From NCBI GenBank assembly GCA_016648135.1, contig JADDOH010023185.1, positions 18,003-82,002 of the forward strand: DNA of 64,000 nt. The letters run 5' to 3'. The translations under genes and the position numbers were made by a program. The notes beneath the pieces were generated by a model. That model had not been told where the DNA came from and made no database searches. It saw nothing but the letters and a program-made list of their open reading frames with translations. Positions 23,121-33,513 of the stretch are shown piece after piece. Source of the stretch: Agrypnia vestita (lineage: Eukaryota > Arthropoda > Insecta > Trichoptera > Phryganeidae). Position 1 is the stretch's first letter. Each line of letters starts with the position of its first letter.

Positions 23121-23482
23121 ATAATAGAATATCTTATTCGCACCTTAAATCTACTATCAAAACATCAAAGTCTCCAATCCTTCTTAACTTTTTTGAAGTA
23201 ATTATTGTATATATAAAATTTGTTTTATTATCACTAGTTACAGCAAACAATGATGAATTTATTTTACCAACTTATTTTGAGATTTTTAAATGATGTACGA
23301 TAAAGCTTATATGAGGTCAGATTGAATTTAATTTAATTTTCTTTTTCTTAAAAATTTTAGTAAAAAATTTACAATAAACAAACAGCTCATTTTAATTTTA
23401 AAAAATTGTATGTTATTTTGCAGATAATATTAGCAACAAAATCCAGCAATCTGAAAAAGAGAGTTTCGAGAAAAACGCTTAA
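23121..23482. other. AT-rich stretch, no gene seen
   Basis: Background AT-rich DNA up to the TTAA that marks the next fold-back. A chance 65-codon frame at 23096-23293 has no domain. Confidence 0.45.
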
Positions 23483-24429
23483 GGCGATCGTCTAGCAGAA
23501 TGAGCAAATTTCACCATTTTTTCTCATATCTTCTCTTGCGTTTTTTATTACATTTTTGTATGGAAATATCTCATTTTAAAATTTATTCATCAGGTTACAT
23601 ATATTGTAAATACGAATATTTTATTAAAATGTCATAAACTAAATTAAATAATTGATTAATAAATTACCAAACCTTCGATGTTTTAAAAATGAAGAAAATT
23701 TTAAATTATTTTTATTTTTTGTGAGTTTTTTTCGATCCTTTTAAAATAGTTTATAACTTTTTTTCTTTAATAAATTAAAGGAATAGATATTTTTATTTTA
23801 AAATTAATAAAAAAAAATCAAAAAATTATTCTCGATTTCAGATTTTAGCTATTTAATCAAGGCACTGCGTATTGTGTCATAAATACGTTGCGTCTTGATT
23901 AAATATCTAAAATCAGGAATATCGACAAAGATTTTGATTTTTTTTTGTTTTTATTGTAAAATTATAATATCTATTCTTTTGACTATTGAAGTAAAAAAGT
24001 TGTCAACCATGTAAAAAGAGTTGAAAAAGACCCACAAAAAAAAAATATTTTTAAAAAACAGTATTTTTTAAAACATAAATTGCATGTAAACGTATTAACA
24101 GATTTTTCTATAATTGTAATAAATTTAAGATAATCGTTAACTTTGTAATATTATTGAATAAAAAAGACATCTCACACGCCGTTCAGTCATAAAAGGCCCA
24201 CAAAGTGGAGCAATTTTCTTCATTTTTAAAACATCGAAGGTTTGGTAATTTATTAATCAATTATTTAATTTAGTTTATGACATTTTAATAAAATATTCGT
24301 ATTTAAAATATATGTAACCTGATGAATAAATTTTAAAATGAGATATTTCCATACAAAAATGTAATAAAAAACTCAAGAGAAGATATGAGAAAAAATGGTG
24401 AAATTTGCCCATTCTGCTAGACGATCGCC
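23483..24429. mobile_element. TTAA-flanked 947-bp fold-back element
   Basis: Perfect outer ends GGCGATCGTCTAGCAGAATG and its complement are flanked by TTAA at 23479-23482 and 24430-24433. Outer arms of about 225 bases match at over 90% by eye. Further in, a second paired block surrounds a turning point near 23875, where TTTAATCAAG is answered by CTTGATTAAA. An asymmetric segment of about 165 bases (24050-24215) sits only in the right arm. No transposase is encoded. TTAA specificity suggests mobilisation by a piggyBac-type enzyme. Its ends differ from those of the 4.8-kb element, so it is a separate family. Confidence 0.88.
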
Positions 24430-24433
24430 TTAA

Positions 24434-26107
24434 GAATAATGAGATTCATTTAAAATTTTGTTTACCACGCTTGCTTCAAATTGCTATAACTCAGTCAATT
24501 TTTATAATTTTTGTTTAAATTATCCCTCAAATTATTTTCAAAATCTAATGCTGCCGAGAAAAAGAAAACGACTTTTGAAAATGTCAATTAACTATTTATT
24601 TTCAATTTCTTTTGTATTTTAAAAAGCGTTAACAATTTGATGATGGAACATAATATGCAGGTAACAAATATTCTTTCAATTAGAAAATCTTCAAAAGTTT
24701 TTATATAACGTGGATAATAATAGGTAGTACAGTTGGTCAGTAATAAATATAAATCCATATTTTTTAATAAATAAAATGTTAAGAAATCAAAAAAAAATGA
24801 AAATAAAATCGTTCGGAGATAATTACGTTAATTCTACAAATTAAAATCGACGATTTCTTTGTGAGATTTCTGGAAACATTATTTGTTTGTTTTTATTTTT
24901 CATGAGATCCTAAAATTCTCCAAACCAAAATACATAATATAATAATTTAGACATAGGGGCGTCCAAGATCGTTTAAATTCACTCAGCCATAGAAAAGTTG
25001 GAAGCCATTAAAACGCCGAAAAGTTCCGCCGTCTTACTTCTCAACATATTCGCATAATCACAAAAGTAAACAACCCCTTGGGTATTAAAAGTTTAACCCT
25101 TGATACGGAGCGATCATTACTTTATGACTTACGGCATTTTATCCTATGCAGTGGGCAATATAGATTAAAAACAAGCCTAATATTAACGAAAATGTATAAC
25201 TATACCTTTTTTTAAAGGATTGAATGAAGGAAGAAATGTTTACCAATGAATAAATGGTTTTTGTATGTGTATTGATAAATCGGGAAGTACATGCATATGC
25301 AAAGGGAAGTGTTGTATTATTCACCGCAAGTCTTGAGAAGTCATGAGGTTAATTCAACTTTAGTTGCGTAGGGCCTATAAGAGTTAGTGGTTATGTAAGT
25401 GGATAATATGTTACAATTAAGTCATAAATAAATGAGGGGATCAGTTTTGTGGGGTATTTTTGCGGGGGATACAAGTTGTGTCTGAGAATTATATTATAAA
25501 TATATTCATATTGGAAGCCGCATAGAGATTCGTCGGAGGTTGTGTAAATTAATTCTGATTACCTATTCTGTAGAAACTGTTAAGAAAATTGTACTGTAAT
25601 ATTGTTGATAAAGTGAATCACTATCAACATGATCCTAAGTCGAATTATTATATTAATTGAATATGCCTGTATTTACAAAAGTAATTTTACCGAGTTCTGA
25701 GTAGATATTTTCTAGTAACAAAAAAATGGGTGCTTAAACTTATTGTACGTGCACTAGAACTAATATTTATTTGGTAAACATATTTAACCAATAAAGATAA
25801 ATTATAGAAGTCTCACAGAGACGATACTATTTATATGAAAAAAATGTATGGAAGTCTATTTATAGGATGGTCCAGGGCTTACGATCTGTATAAGTTGGTT
25901 TACGTGATCACTCTACACAATGCAACGTTCACCAATTCCATCATAAGAACATCCGCTCATTATTGATTTTTCGATAGTTCCAAATCTAAAATCCTTTCGT
26001 TTATTTGAAGGGACTAGGCTAGACTATCTGTAGTGTTTGTCATGAACTTACTATACATTGATTTCGCAGCTGGTAATAAGTCCTCTCTATTTCAGTTCAT
26101 ATATACA
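24434..26107. other. AT-rich stretch, no gene seen
   Basis: Bases 24960-25120 are slightly richer in GC (GGGGCGTCCAAGATCG, CGCCGAAAAGTTCCGCC) and could be conserved non-coding DNA. Otherwise background. Confidence 0.4.
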
Positions 26108-26161
26108 CAAACAATATATATACACGTATGTTCTCAGAACATACGTGTATTTATATTGTTT
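26108..26161. repeat. Near-perfect 54-bp palindrome
   Basis: AACAATATA..ACACGTATGTTCT and its complement meet with almost no loop. One mismatch or so is visible over 26 bp. Such a cruciform-capable palindrome may be a minimal fold-back element or the footprint of an excision event. Confidence 0.75.
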
Positions 26162-26461
26162 ATTATAAATAACCACGTATTAAAATAATATTAAAGCAAA
26201 AACTATTCAAATATAAAAATATACATTACCACGACCATAACAACTTCCTCTGAGGTTTTGCAATTAATGATGTCGCATAGGAATCACAAAGTATTATAAA
26301 GTTTTACAGGAGACATAATCAAACAGATGACATTCCTTCAAACATGAAACACTGATTTCAAGTGAATAAATTTTTGACAGATATGCAACAACCATAAACA
26401 ACACAAAATTGAAATATACTTTACTCTTTGTTATAAAGATTGTACTGCTATATTTATATAT

Positions 26462-27203
26462 TGTCATGCGGGGGGGTCACGGGTGAAATGAATGAAAACG
26501 CTGGAAATTAACGCTATTTTTTAAAATATATTATTTCCCAATATAGCACTGGTAAATAAAATAAATTATTATCGCTGGAACACTTTATTTAACATTCATT
26601 AGAACATTTAATTCAGTTATCCTGCTTTAATCGCTCCGGTTTATTCACCTTTTAGATAAGAAGCTCACTCAATTATTGGCTAGATTTATTAACCCGATTC
26701 TCTCACAGCTGGCCGTATTGGGCGTCGTTCTACGCACCCGCGCCCTTCGCGGCCGATTCCAACTGTCGACGCGACAACAACCGCGGCCGGCTGTTTTTAT
26801 ATCTGAAAATGCTGGTGCCTTCATACTTTCTGAATTATTCTTGTATTTACGAGAAGATTCTCGTAGCTTCTAGGCTTTTCTTGGTGTTTCTAGAATATTT
26901 TTGAAATTTCCCGAAGATTGTAGATCATCCAAGGCCATTCTCGATTTTTCGATGGTGTTGTGACGAGTGATACGGGAGTGCGTAATTTTTTGTAGCATCT
27001 TGTTAAAATATATAAAAGCCGGTTCAATTTCCACAAAAAAATCTCAACGATATCTTCATTATGTATGTACAAGTTTGCTTTGCATTTTTAATGCATAATG
27101 ATTTTTTTTTATATACTAAAGCAATCGATTACACCTGTTAACTTGTTGCTAAATTCTCTAACCGCAGTTAGCCTTATTTTATAATTCACTATCGCACCTT
27201 GAC
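26462..27203 (-). mobile_element. Possible LTR or LTR fragment (minus orientation)
   Basis: Read on the minus strand the stretch holds a TATA-like ATATAAAAAC (about 26785-26800), a CpG-rich leader (26700-26780), then TGAATAAAC and AATAAAGTG poly(A)-type signals (about 26580-26650). It ends CCCGCATGACA at 26462. This order resembles the U3-R-U5 layout of an LTR. The upstream boundary is uncertain: TGACA at 27199-27203 gives a TGTCA/TGACA pair, but no matching target duplication is seen. No internal retrotransposon genes lie beside it. Confidence 0.35.
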
Positions 27204-27904
27204 AGAACGATTTACACACCAATCTAAATACGTGTACTATTATGGTAATACGACACACGTTCGTCAGATGTCATAGCCATAGACCAATTGTCGATGCCAG
27301 CGGATAGTTTAAATGGATTTTATTTTTATTAATTAATATTATATTATAGATTATTTATTTTATTTAATATTATATTTGTGTCAACACATTCATGCTTATA
27401 CACGCTCAACGTATGTAGTATAAACATAATATCGTCAATTTGTAAACTATCTGTTTGAACACGGAATGTGAAATGGATAAGTTAAGATGGGAAAGAGGGG
27501 TTCTGGAAGGAAATAAAGATCAGAAGGAAAACACGCTCTTACCTTTGTCCTTTTGGTCCAGGTCGAAGGAACAACGCTGGTTTTCTCCCTTATCAGAAGG
27601 GCAGTAGCTCAGGAAATCTTATGTGTGGTACCTTAATCTTTATCCGAAGGCTTTACGCTTACGTAAACGGGGCACACACAAAACTCAGAACAAACACGTC
27701 AAGCCAACAAGACAGTTCAAAGTTGAATGGAGCGTGCACTATGAAAAGGTGAAGGAAGGTGGTAATGTTCAATGACACTGGTCCTGATTGTAAAGATCGA
27801 ACACTATCTTACTTACAAAATTCTTTCTAGAAGCTTTATTTCATATTTGGGTATTTTTTTTTCTTTCTTATTGCTCTGTTAATAATATTTCTGAACATTT
27901 ACAT
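27204..27904. other. Unassigned stretch, no gene seen
   Basis: Bases 27440-27790 are of mixed composition, without a sustained frame or a repeat match. Confidence 0.4.
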
Positions 27905-28030
27905 TACTAAGGGCCAGTTGCGTCACCTTGGAATGATAGTTGGTGAAGACAGTTAACTGTGGATCCCGTTAAATCCGGTGCGCGTGCGCATTGCGCGCTA
28001 TTTAATTGATATTTGTCTTCAAATTTATTT
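27905..28030. repeat. MITE end (GGGCCAGTTGC type)
   Basis: TAAGGGCCAGTTGCGTCACC followed by CAGTTAACTGTGG resembles, from memory, the end of a common insect MITE (GGGCCAGTTGCACCAACC...). The matching inverted end is not found nearby, so the copy is truncated or its right end is lost around 28350, where CAGTTAAATCGTGCGCAGTGC gives a weak inverse match. Confidence 0.5.
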
Positions 28031-28371
28031 AATTTATCGATATTATAGTGACAGTAACGGTTTATGTTATTCAAAATAAAAGAAACGTTATACCAAATGC
28101 ACGGTTCATCTATCATAAATGTAAAGTAATAAAAACCCGCTTAACGTAAAATTCAGTTAGATTTGTGGCAAAATGCATTTATTCCTATTAAAAAGTATTG
28201 TTCGAGATCTACGTAAATTACATTTCCTATTGAAGATATACTGTTGAAACAGTTGATGGTTACAAAAATCTGTGGCTTGCATCATAATTTTGTATATTTC
28301 GATACCACCGTGTCGAGAAAGAAATAAGTAAAAAAAATTATGACAGATGTCAGTTAAATCGTGCGCAGTGC

Positions 28372-28445
28372 ACATCCGCAGATATCCGAATCCGCGCCGG
28401 CTTATCCGCAGATATATAATAAATCCGCATATCCTTATCGGCAAT
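28372..28445. repeat. Decayed (ATCCGC)-type minisatellite
   Basis: Repeats of ATCCGCAGATAT, ATCCGAATCCGC and ATCCGCATATCC. The degenerate array has four to six units. The coding frames passing through it on both strands are artefacts of the repeat. Confidence 0.65.
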
Positions 28446-29200
28446 ATCGCTTTTTGAACTACACTGATGTTGAATGTCAACAGTGTCACGCTACTACACT
28501 TATACGAGCAATACTAATTGTTACGTACTTCTTGAATCATATAATCAATAAAATGAAGCACTACAAGTATAATGAGCCACCGAGCCCGCAAATTTATTAT
28601 TTTATGAATTTTCTATGGAGAAAATATTAAAAAATAATTGAATTTTATTTTTACTTCTTGTAAAATCACTAGAGGGATACCGTGCACATGCGGCTGGCAC
28701 TGGCAATATAGGTAGAATTACAAAAGTCACAAGAACATGATCCTATAAAAAAAATCGGAACTAATTACCTCAATTCTAATGAACGATAACCAGTCAAGAC
28801 GTTTTGTGCGTTAAAAATAAACTTCTTATTACCTATGGGTCAAACTTGACCCGAAGGCCGTTAGAGTAAAAAAGTTCATACGCACAATAACATAAGTTTT
28901 AAAAAAAATATTATTTTGAAAATAAGCTTAAGACAGCGATTAAATAAAAGTCATAGAATATCAATATTCAAAAACCGTTATTTTTCAAGAAAATTTCTCA
29001 TTCATCCCAAAATGGGTCAAAATTGACCCGAGGACCTTACGAAGGTTAAAAAGTGTTCTGAATACCTCTAGTACAAAATAAAATACAATATCTAAATATT
29101 AAAAAGTACTCTGAAGTAGTACAATCGATATTCGGAGCGTAGTCGAGAATTATACTGACATTTATTTATATACTATATTTGACATTACGCAGCGTTACCC
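28446..29200. other. AT-rich stretch with paired GGGTCAA palindromes
   Basis: GGGTCAAACTTGACCC at 28837-28852 and GGGTCAAAATTGACCC at 29011-29026 are 7-bp-arm palindromes in similar contexts (followed by GAAGGCC and GAGGACC). They may be the sub-ends of an old transposon. There is no ORF. Confidence 0.5.
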
Positions 29201-29209
29201 GGACCCCGC

Positions 29210-29350
29210 AGGAAACGGGCGTTTACCGACCGCCTTTACAGTTGGAGCTCGTAGGAGGACACGTTTTTTTACAGACAATAAAACAGTTCCAATACCTACG
29301 TGTATCATTAAGAACAGCACCGTAATCCGAGGTTCTCCCAAAAATACTAA
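29210..29350 (+). repeat. Direct repeat, upstream copy
   Basis: Shares an ordered series of words with 29708-29848: GTTTACCGACCGCCT / GCTTACCGATTGCCT, GGAGCTC / AGAGCTA, CCAATACCTACGTGTATCAT / TCAATACGTAAGAGTATTAT. The copies are about 70% alike and 498 bases apart. They might be LTR-like or part of a tandem duplication. Confidence 0.55.
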
Positions 29351-29707
29351 GTGGCGCAGACGACAGAATTTCTTATCACGAGAAAGTCGCGATTAAATAA
29401 AAAGATCTACAGCAGATTTTTCGGGAACGACCAGAGCGGAGAAAAAAGGGTATTATAGCACGGGAAATACTGGGGAGCGAGCGTTTTTTTAGTTGGAACT
29501 GAAAGGAAGGAGCTTCACGGATCGTGGAGGAGCAGAAGAAGATCAAAGGCAAGCGCCGCTGCAGGCCGGGACAGCGGGAGGAGTCTTCGGAGTTCGAGCG
29601 GACCAGGAAGAGTGGCAAGGCTTCTCACGGAGGCGGGATTTACCGGTTCAGCAAGAGGTGAATGAGTAAGAGGATGGACGGGGACCATAGCCAAGATATG
29701 GGTTACG
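29351..29707. other. GC-richer interval between direct repeats
   Basis: Purine-rich and of balanced GC (GGAGCAGAAGAAGATC, GCGCCGCTGCAGGCCGGG). A plus-strand frame rich in Arg, Ser and Lys runs for about 70 codons but has no domain. It may be the internal part of the repeat unit. Confidence 0.35.
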
Positions 29708-29848
29708 CTTACCGATTGCCTACATAATTAGAGCTAATTGGAAGACCGGTTTGTAGACATTAAAGAAGTATCAATACGTAAGAGTATTATTGAAAATAGC
29801 TCCCGAAATCTAGATTCTTCCAAATAAATTACTAGTTATATAATTTAA
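29708..29848 (+). repeat. Direct repeat, downstream copy
   Basis: Partner of 29210-29350. After its end the sequence turns AT-rich and then enters a LINE tail. Confidence 0.55.
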
Positions 29849-29934
29849 TTTCATTTCATTTAAGTAACATTATATTTCTGTATCTACATATCTGACTAAG
29901 ATTAAAAGAGCGATAATTGGCTAAAAATTACTGA

Positions 29935-30195
29935 AAATAAACACCAAAGTCCCTGCTGAATAAGATCAAAAGGCTGAAAGAACTTAGGAAACTAAGATAG
30001 CGTGATATGCATCCAAAGACCTTGCATATCTACCTTGAATATTGAATATGAAAAGATACATATCTACCTTGAAAATCCAGAGCTGAAGAGAGTAAGACCG
30101 AGCTTAGTGGAGAAAGACCTTGAAGAGGCCAAGACCCACTAGTGGTTGAAGATCCAACAGAGGTGTAGAGTGAAAAATGAATGATGGGAATGTTT
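29935..30195 (+). pseudogene. RTE-like LINE, 3' tail fragment
   Basis: CACCAAAGTCCCTGCTGAA, GGAACTTAGGAAACTAAGAT-like words and GAGGCCAAGACCCACTAG follow the same order as at 37040-37240. A short internal repetition (CATATCTACCTTGAA, twice) lies in the middle. Only the end of the ORF and the 3' UTR are present, and it is non-functional. This is the second of three copies in the window. Confidence 0.75.
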
Positions 30196-30843
30196 CACAA
30201 ATGGTTGAAATATCTTTAGATTTTATATCCAATCTTTTATTTTAAGATGATCACAGTTCGTTTTTCAAAGTCTTTTCTCGAAATACCAAAATATATACAT
30301 TTTTGTTTGTCCTTCACTCAATTATATATTACAAAAAATAATTTTAAATATCCAATATTTTCTCTATTCTTTGAGGGTTAAAGAAGTTGTTCCAAAGAAA
30401 CTTAGTATGAGAGAGAGACTCGCAACTTTGTGTAGGCTAAACGAACCATAATTCACTTTGTAACATGCCCTCAAAAATTGTGTTGAAAAATAAGGAGGAA
30501 ATCAATTTTCAAGTATTCCGTTAAGTGGAGGGAAAACTTGCTAAGTGAAGTCGTCCGGGTTTTGTTTTAATTCCAAAATAATATGTTAAAGTTTAGTGTT
30601 TCCTTTTTATTATTGAGTTAATAGTTTTTTACAATTGGTGTTATAATCTTTTATACTCATCGCACATACCCCCATTGTGCTTTTTTATTTCAATCAATTT
30701 TAAAATTAATTGAATGTAAATAAATTTTCAAATCGAAAAAAGGAAAAGCTGCCATCAATTTACGAATTGTTTTTTGTAAACGTAGTTTAAAAGTTTTATT
30801 AGGGAAAAGTTTATCAAGATTTTAGCATGCATGTCAAAGCAAA
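30196..30843. other. AT-rich stretch, no gene seen
   Basis: Background; no repeat recognised. Confidence 0.4.
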
Positions 30844-31155
30844 TTTAACATTTTTAAATAATCAGAGTTATTGGGAATTTTCAAATCATTTAACGCTACA
30901 CAATCATGATTTCAATACAAAAAAAGTTGATCATTTTAACGTTTTATTCATGTTGGGCTTTATTGTATAATTTGAAATTGTATAAAATAAGTAGTTTTTT
31001 TTTAACATTTTTAAATAATCAGAATAATTCTGAATTTTCAAATCATTTAACGCTACATTATCATGATTTCAATAAAAAAAGAATGATCATTTTAACATAT
31101 TATTCATGTTGGGCTTTATTGGGTAAAGTGAAATTGTATAAAATAAGTAAATGTA
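30844..31155. repeat. 157-bp tandem duplication, two units
   Basis: Units 30844-31000 and 31001-31155 share long blocks (TTTTCAAATCATTTAACGCT, TTCATGTTGGGCTTTATTG). Identity looks near 88%, so this duplication is older than the 622-bp one. The 109-codon frame that spans both units is a by-product of the duplication. Just downstream, AATAACTGCCA and TGGCAGTTATT (31392-31440) form an 11-bp inverted pair. Confidence 0.85.
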
Positions 31156-31849
31156 TAACAGGAATCGAAATATCACAAAATAACAACTTAATGTCATACC
31201 CATTTTTAATGTCAATATTACATACCTTGCAATAAATATACTAGGTTGTAATAATTTTTATATTTTAAGTCCAGTACAAGAAGTATTAAAATATAAAAAT
31301 TCAATTTGTTATATAGGTATATTTATGATAGTAGGTTTGATTTTTAAGATAAGTTTTTTTCATCCTGATGAAGGAAATACATAAACTTAAATGGCAATAA
31401 CTGCCACCGAACAGATTTTACCTAGTGTGGCAGTTATTAGTAACTTATATTAAAATAAATGTAACTAATAAAATAAACAAAAAATAAAATATATAATATC
31501 ACAAAATTTATTATAAATTTGATAATAAGGAAATGAATGAAGTTTATTCAATTTTACAATAAATTAAAATAAGTTTTTCAGAAATTTTGCGTTAACATTC
31601 AAATTAATAATATTTAACAAAAAAATAAATTTTTATGTGGACAAAATATGAGAACAAAATAATAAGCAAGGAATGCAAGAAAAAATCTGTGATATTTTTT
31701 GTATAAAGAAATTCCTCTGGGGAGATTTCCTGTTCTATTCTGTGGTTACTGTCATGTTTCCTTCAGAAATTTTGTGCTCTCTTGGCAGAAAATCCGATTC
31801 TAAAAAATTTTATTCAAGAATATTTTGAAATTTGTTGATATATGAAAGT
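31156..31849. other. AT-rich stretch, no gene seen
   Basis: No coding region. It holds the AATAACTGCCA/TGGCAGTTATT inverted pair noted above. Confidence 0.4.
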
Positions 31850-32490
31850 GCACATTGAACATATGTGCACATTATGCAGATGATACATCAAGTCAAATTT
31901 AGGATTTACAACTTCTGCTGGACCAAATTGTGAATACATAGGAAAATTTCGGGATAAAACACTTGCAACTAAACAAAATACATGCTCATTAGCAAATATA
32001 ATGCAGTTGTCAAGAAAATCTTTATAACGCTAGAATGAAATTAGAGAAGCTACAAGTATTGTATATTTGAGCTGCAATGTAAATGAAAGGAGGGATCCCT
32101 CTGTTGAAATCGAATGTCATATTGAGCAAGCTCGTGCAATATTTACCCACATGAAAAAAATGTTCCATCCGAAAAAAACAGTCATCATCTCAATCTTTTA
32201 TTACGAATTTGATTAGTCAGATGCTAGTATTTTTGGTATTATTTTATGGAATGGAAGCGTGGATGCTGAACAAAGAATTGATAAGGCGACTTAATGTATT
32301 CGAAATGTGAACTCGTTATAACGAACTAACGAAATACTCAAAATAAGCTGAATGGACAGATTTATGAATGAAAATATTATGGTTCTGGTCAATGAAGAAA
32401 AACAAGTAATTAAAATAATAAAAAAACTGAAAATTTCAATACTTTGGACTTGCGATGAGATATTCAGAAAAATATGAGATATTTGTTTAA
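31850..32490 (+). pseudogene. Degenerate LINE reverse transcriptase (YADD to C terminus)
   Basis: The RT active-site box HYADDT is readable at about 31870-31888, followed by LQLLLDQIVNT and a degraded thumb. In a later frame HIEQARAIFTHMKKM is seen near 32120. A shifted frame then gives LVFLVLFYGMEAWMLNKELI and RRLNVFEM. The series IEQAR--F--M----...VLFYG-E-W-L...-LE-FEM is a hallmark of common insect RTE/CR1-type ORF2 proteins. Several stops and shifts are present. It belongs to a different family from the LINE at 36.6-37.3 kb. Confidence 0.8.
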
Positions 32491-32756
32491 AATTTATTTA
32501 TTAACACCCTACAGGGCTTTTACAAACAAATAGGTAAAAGAATGGATAATTTAAAGAAAAAAATAATAACATATAAAAATAATAATCACATAAATTGGAA
32601 AGCAAATTCTTAAAATACAAACAAAAATATATAAAGATTAATATAATGTAAATTAAAAAGCATAAAAACCATATTGCAACTCATAATGCTGGGAAAGATT
32701 GCCGGAGATCTGGAGTCTGGGTGAAGAAGAACATCAGGATTGAAAATAATTTGGCA

Positions 32757-32940
32757 ATAATTTATAGAAATTTACTTTGTATAGGTACACCATTTTTTAA
32801 TTGAAAAAAATTCAACATGTTTCAAAGTCAATGGCTTCTTCATCAGGATAACAAATGTATGAAGAAGCCATTGGCTTTGAAACATGTTGAATATTTTTCA
32901 ATAAAAAAGTGGTGTATACAAAGTTAATTTCTATAAATTA
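32757..32940. repeat. Inverted hairpin unit with hammerhead-like cores
   Basis: A 184-bp palindrome whose arms match almost perfectly around a loop at 32843-32858. The minus strand of the left arm (32814-32846) reads CTGATGA, A, then stem II GAAGCC-ATT-GACTTT, then GAAACATGTT. The right arm on the plus strand keeps a perfect stem II AAGCC-ATT-GGCTT and GAAACATGTT at 32879-32888, but its CTGATGA has become TATGA. These are the conserved boxes of the hammerhead ribozyme, with a palindromic ACATGT helix III as in minimal dimer-forming forms. Activity is not shown by sequence alone. Confidence 0.65.
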
Positions 32941-33307
32941 TAATTATGTCACCACAAAATAATTTTGCTGTGTTTGAAGAAGAAATAATTTGGTAAGTCT
33001 ACTGTATAGATCTTTCGGGCTGCAGTAATAAAGTTAACAACAAATAATAACCAACGTTGGATGGATAGGACGCAATTAAAAAAGAAGGATATTTAGCAAA
33101 TGCAACTAAAAATGTAGCAAATTTCTGCTGTGTCTGTGAATTTTCACAGACATTGCGATGTTGCGCATACATTTGTTTAATGATATAATTATTATCCATT
33201 AGAATGACGATAGAATGAATGTATTTGAGATTCAAAGTTGAAAAATGAATGTTTCATTGCAGTGAATCTATAAATTCGATACCAGTTACAAATAAATACA
33301 ACAATAT
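32941..33307. other. AT-rich stretch, no gene seen
   Basis: Background between the hairpin and SINE B. A chance 78-codon minus-strand frame has no domain. Confidence 0.4.
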
Positions 33308-33513
33308 GATTAGCTTGTCGGTCTTGTGGTTAGAACACTTGCCTTGTGATCCAAAGGTCGCGGGTTCGAACCTCACTCCAGACTAGAAAGTTAGTCCTAT
33401 ATTCATAACACATGAGTTTAGCTTAGTTTGAAAATAGTAAGAATATTGATGTGACACGTATGCCATGTTCACATCTCTATTTAAAAAAATTATAATAAAT
33501 AAATAAATAAAAT
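33308..33513 (+). repeat. tRNA-derived SINE, family B, copy 1
   Basis: A tRNA-like head (about 33312-33385) has A-box-like GTCTTGTGGTTAGAAC and B box GGGTTCGAACCTC at 33362-33374. The body, containing AGTTTAGCTTAGTTTGAAAA and CATGTTCACATCTCTATTT, is shared with the inverted copy at 57366-57549. It ends in an (ATAA)n tail. The head lacks a full acceptor stem, so it is not a working tRNA gene. Confidence 0.85.

Noticed and set aside
28157..28489. 110-codon minus-strand frame
   Set aside because: Part of it is a decayed minisatellite; composition and lack of domain argue against a gene.
31360..31385. TCCTGATGAAGGAAATAC as another hammerhead core
   Set aside because: CTGATGA occurs, but there is no stem II or GAAAC box after it and no palindromic arms.
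33312..33385. Possible functional tRNA gene
   Set aside because: No paired acceptor stem, and an inverted copy with the same body exists at 57366; it is SINE B.
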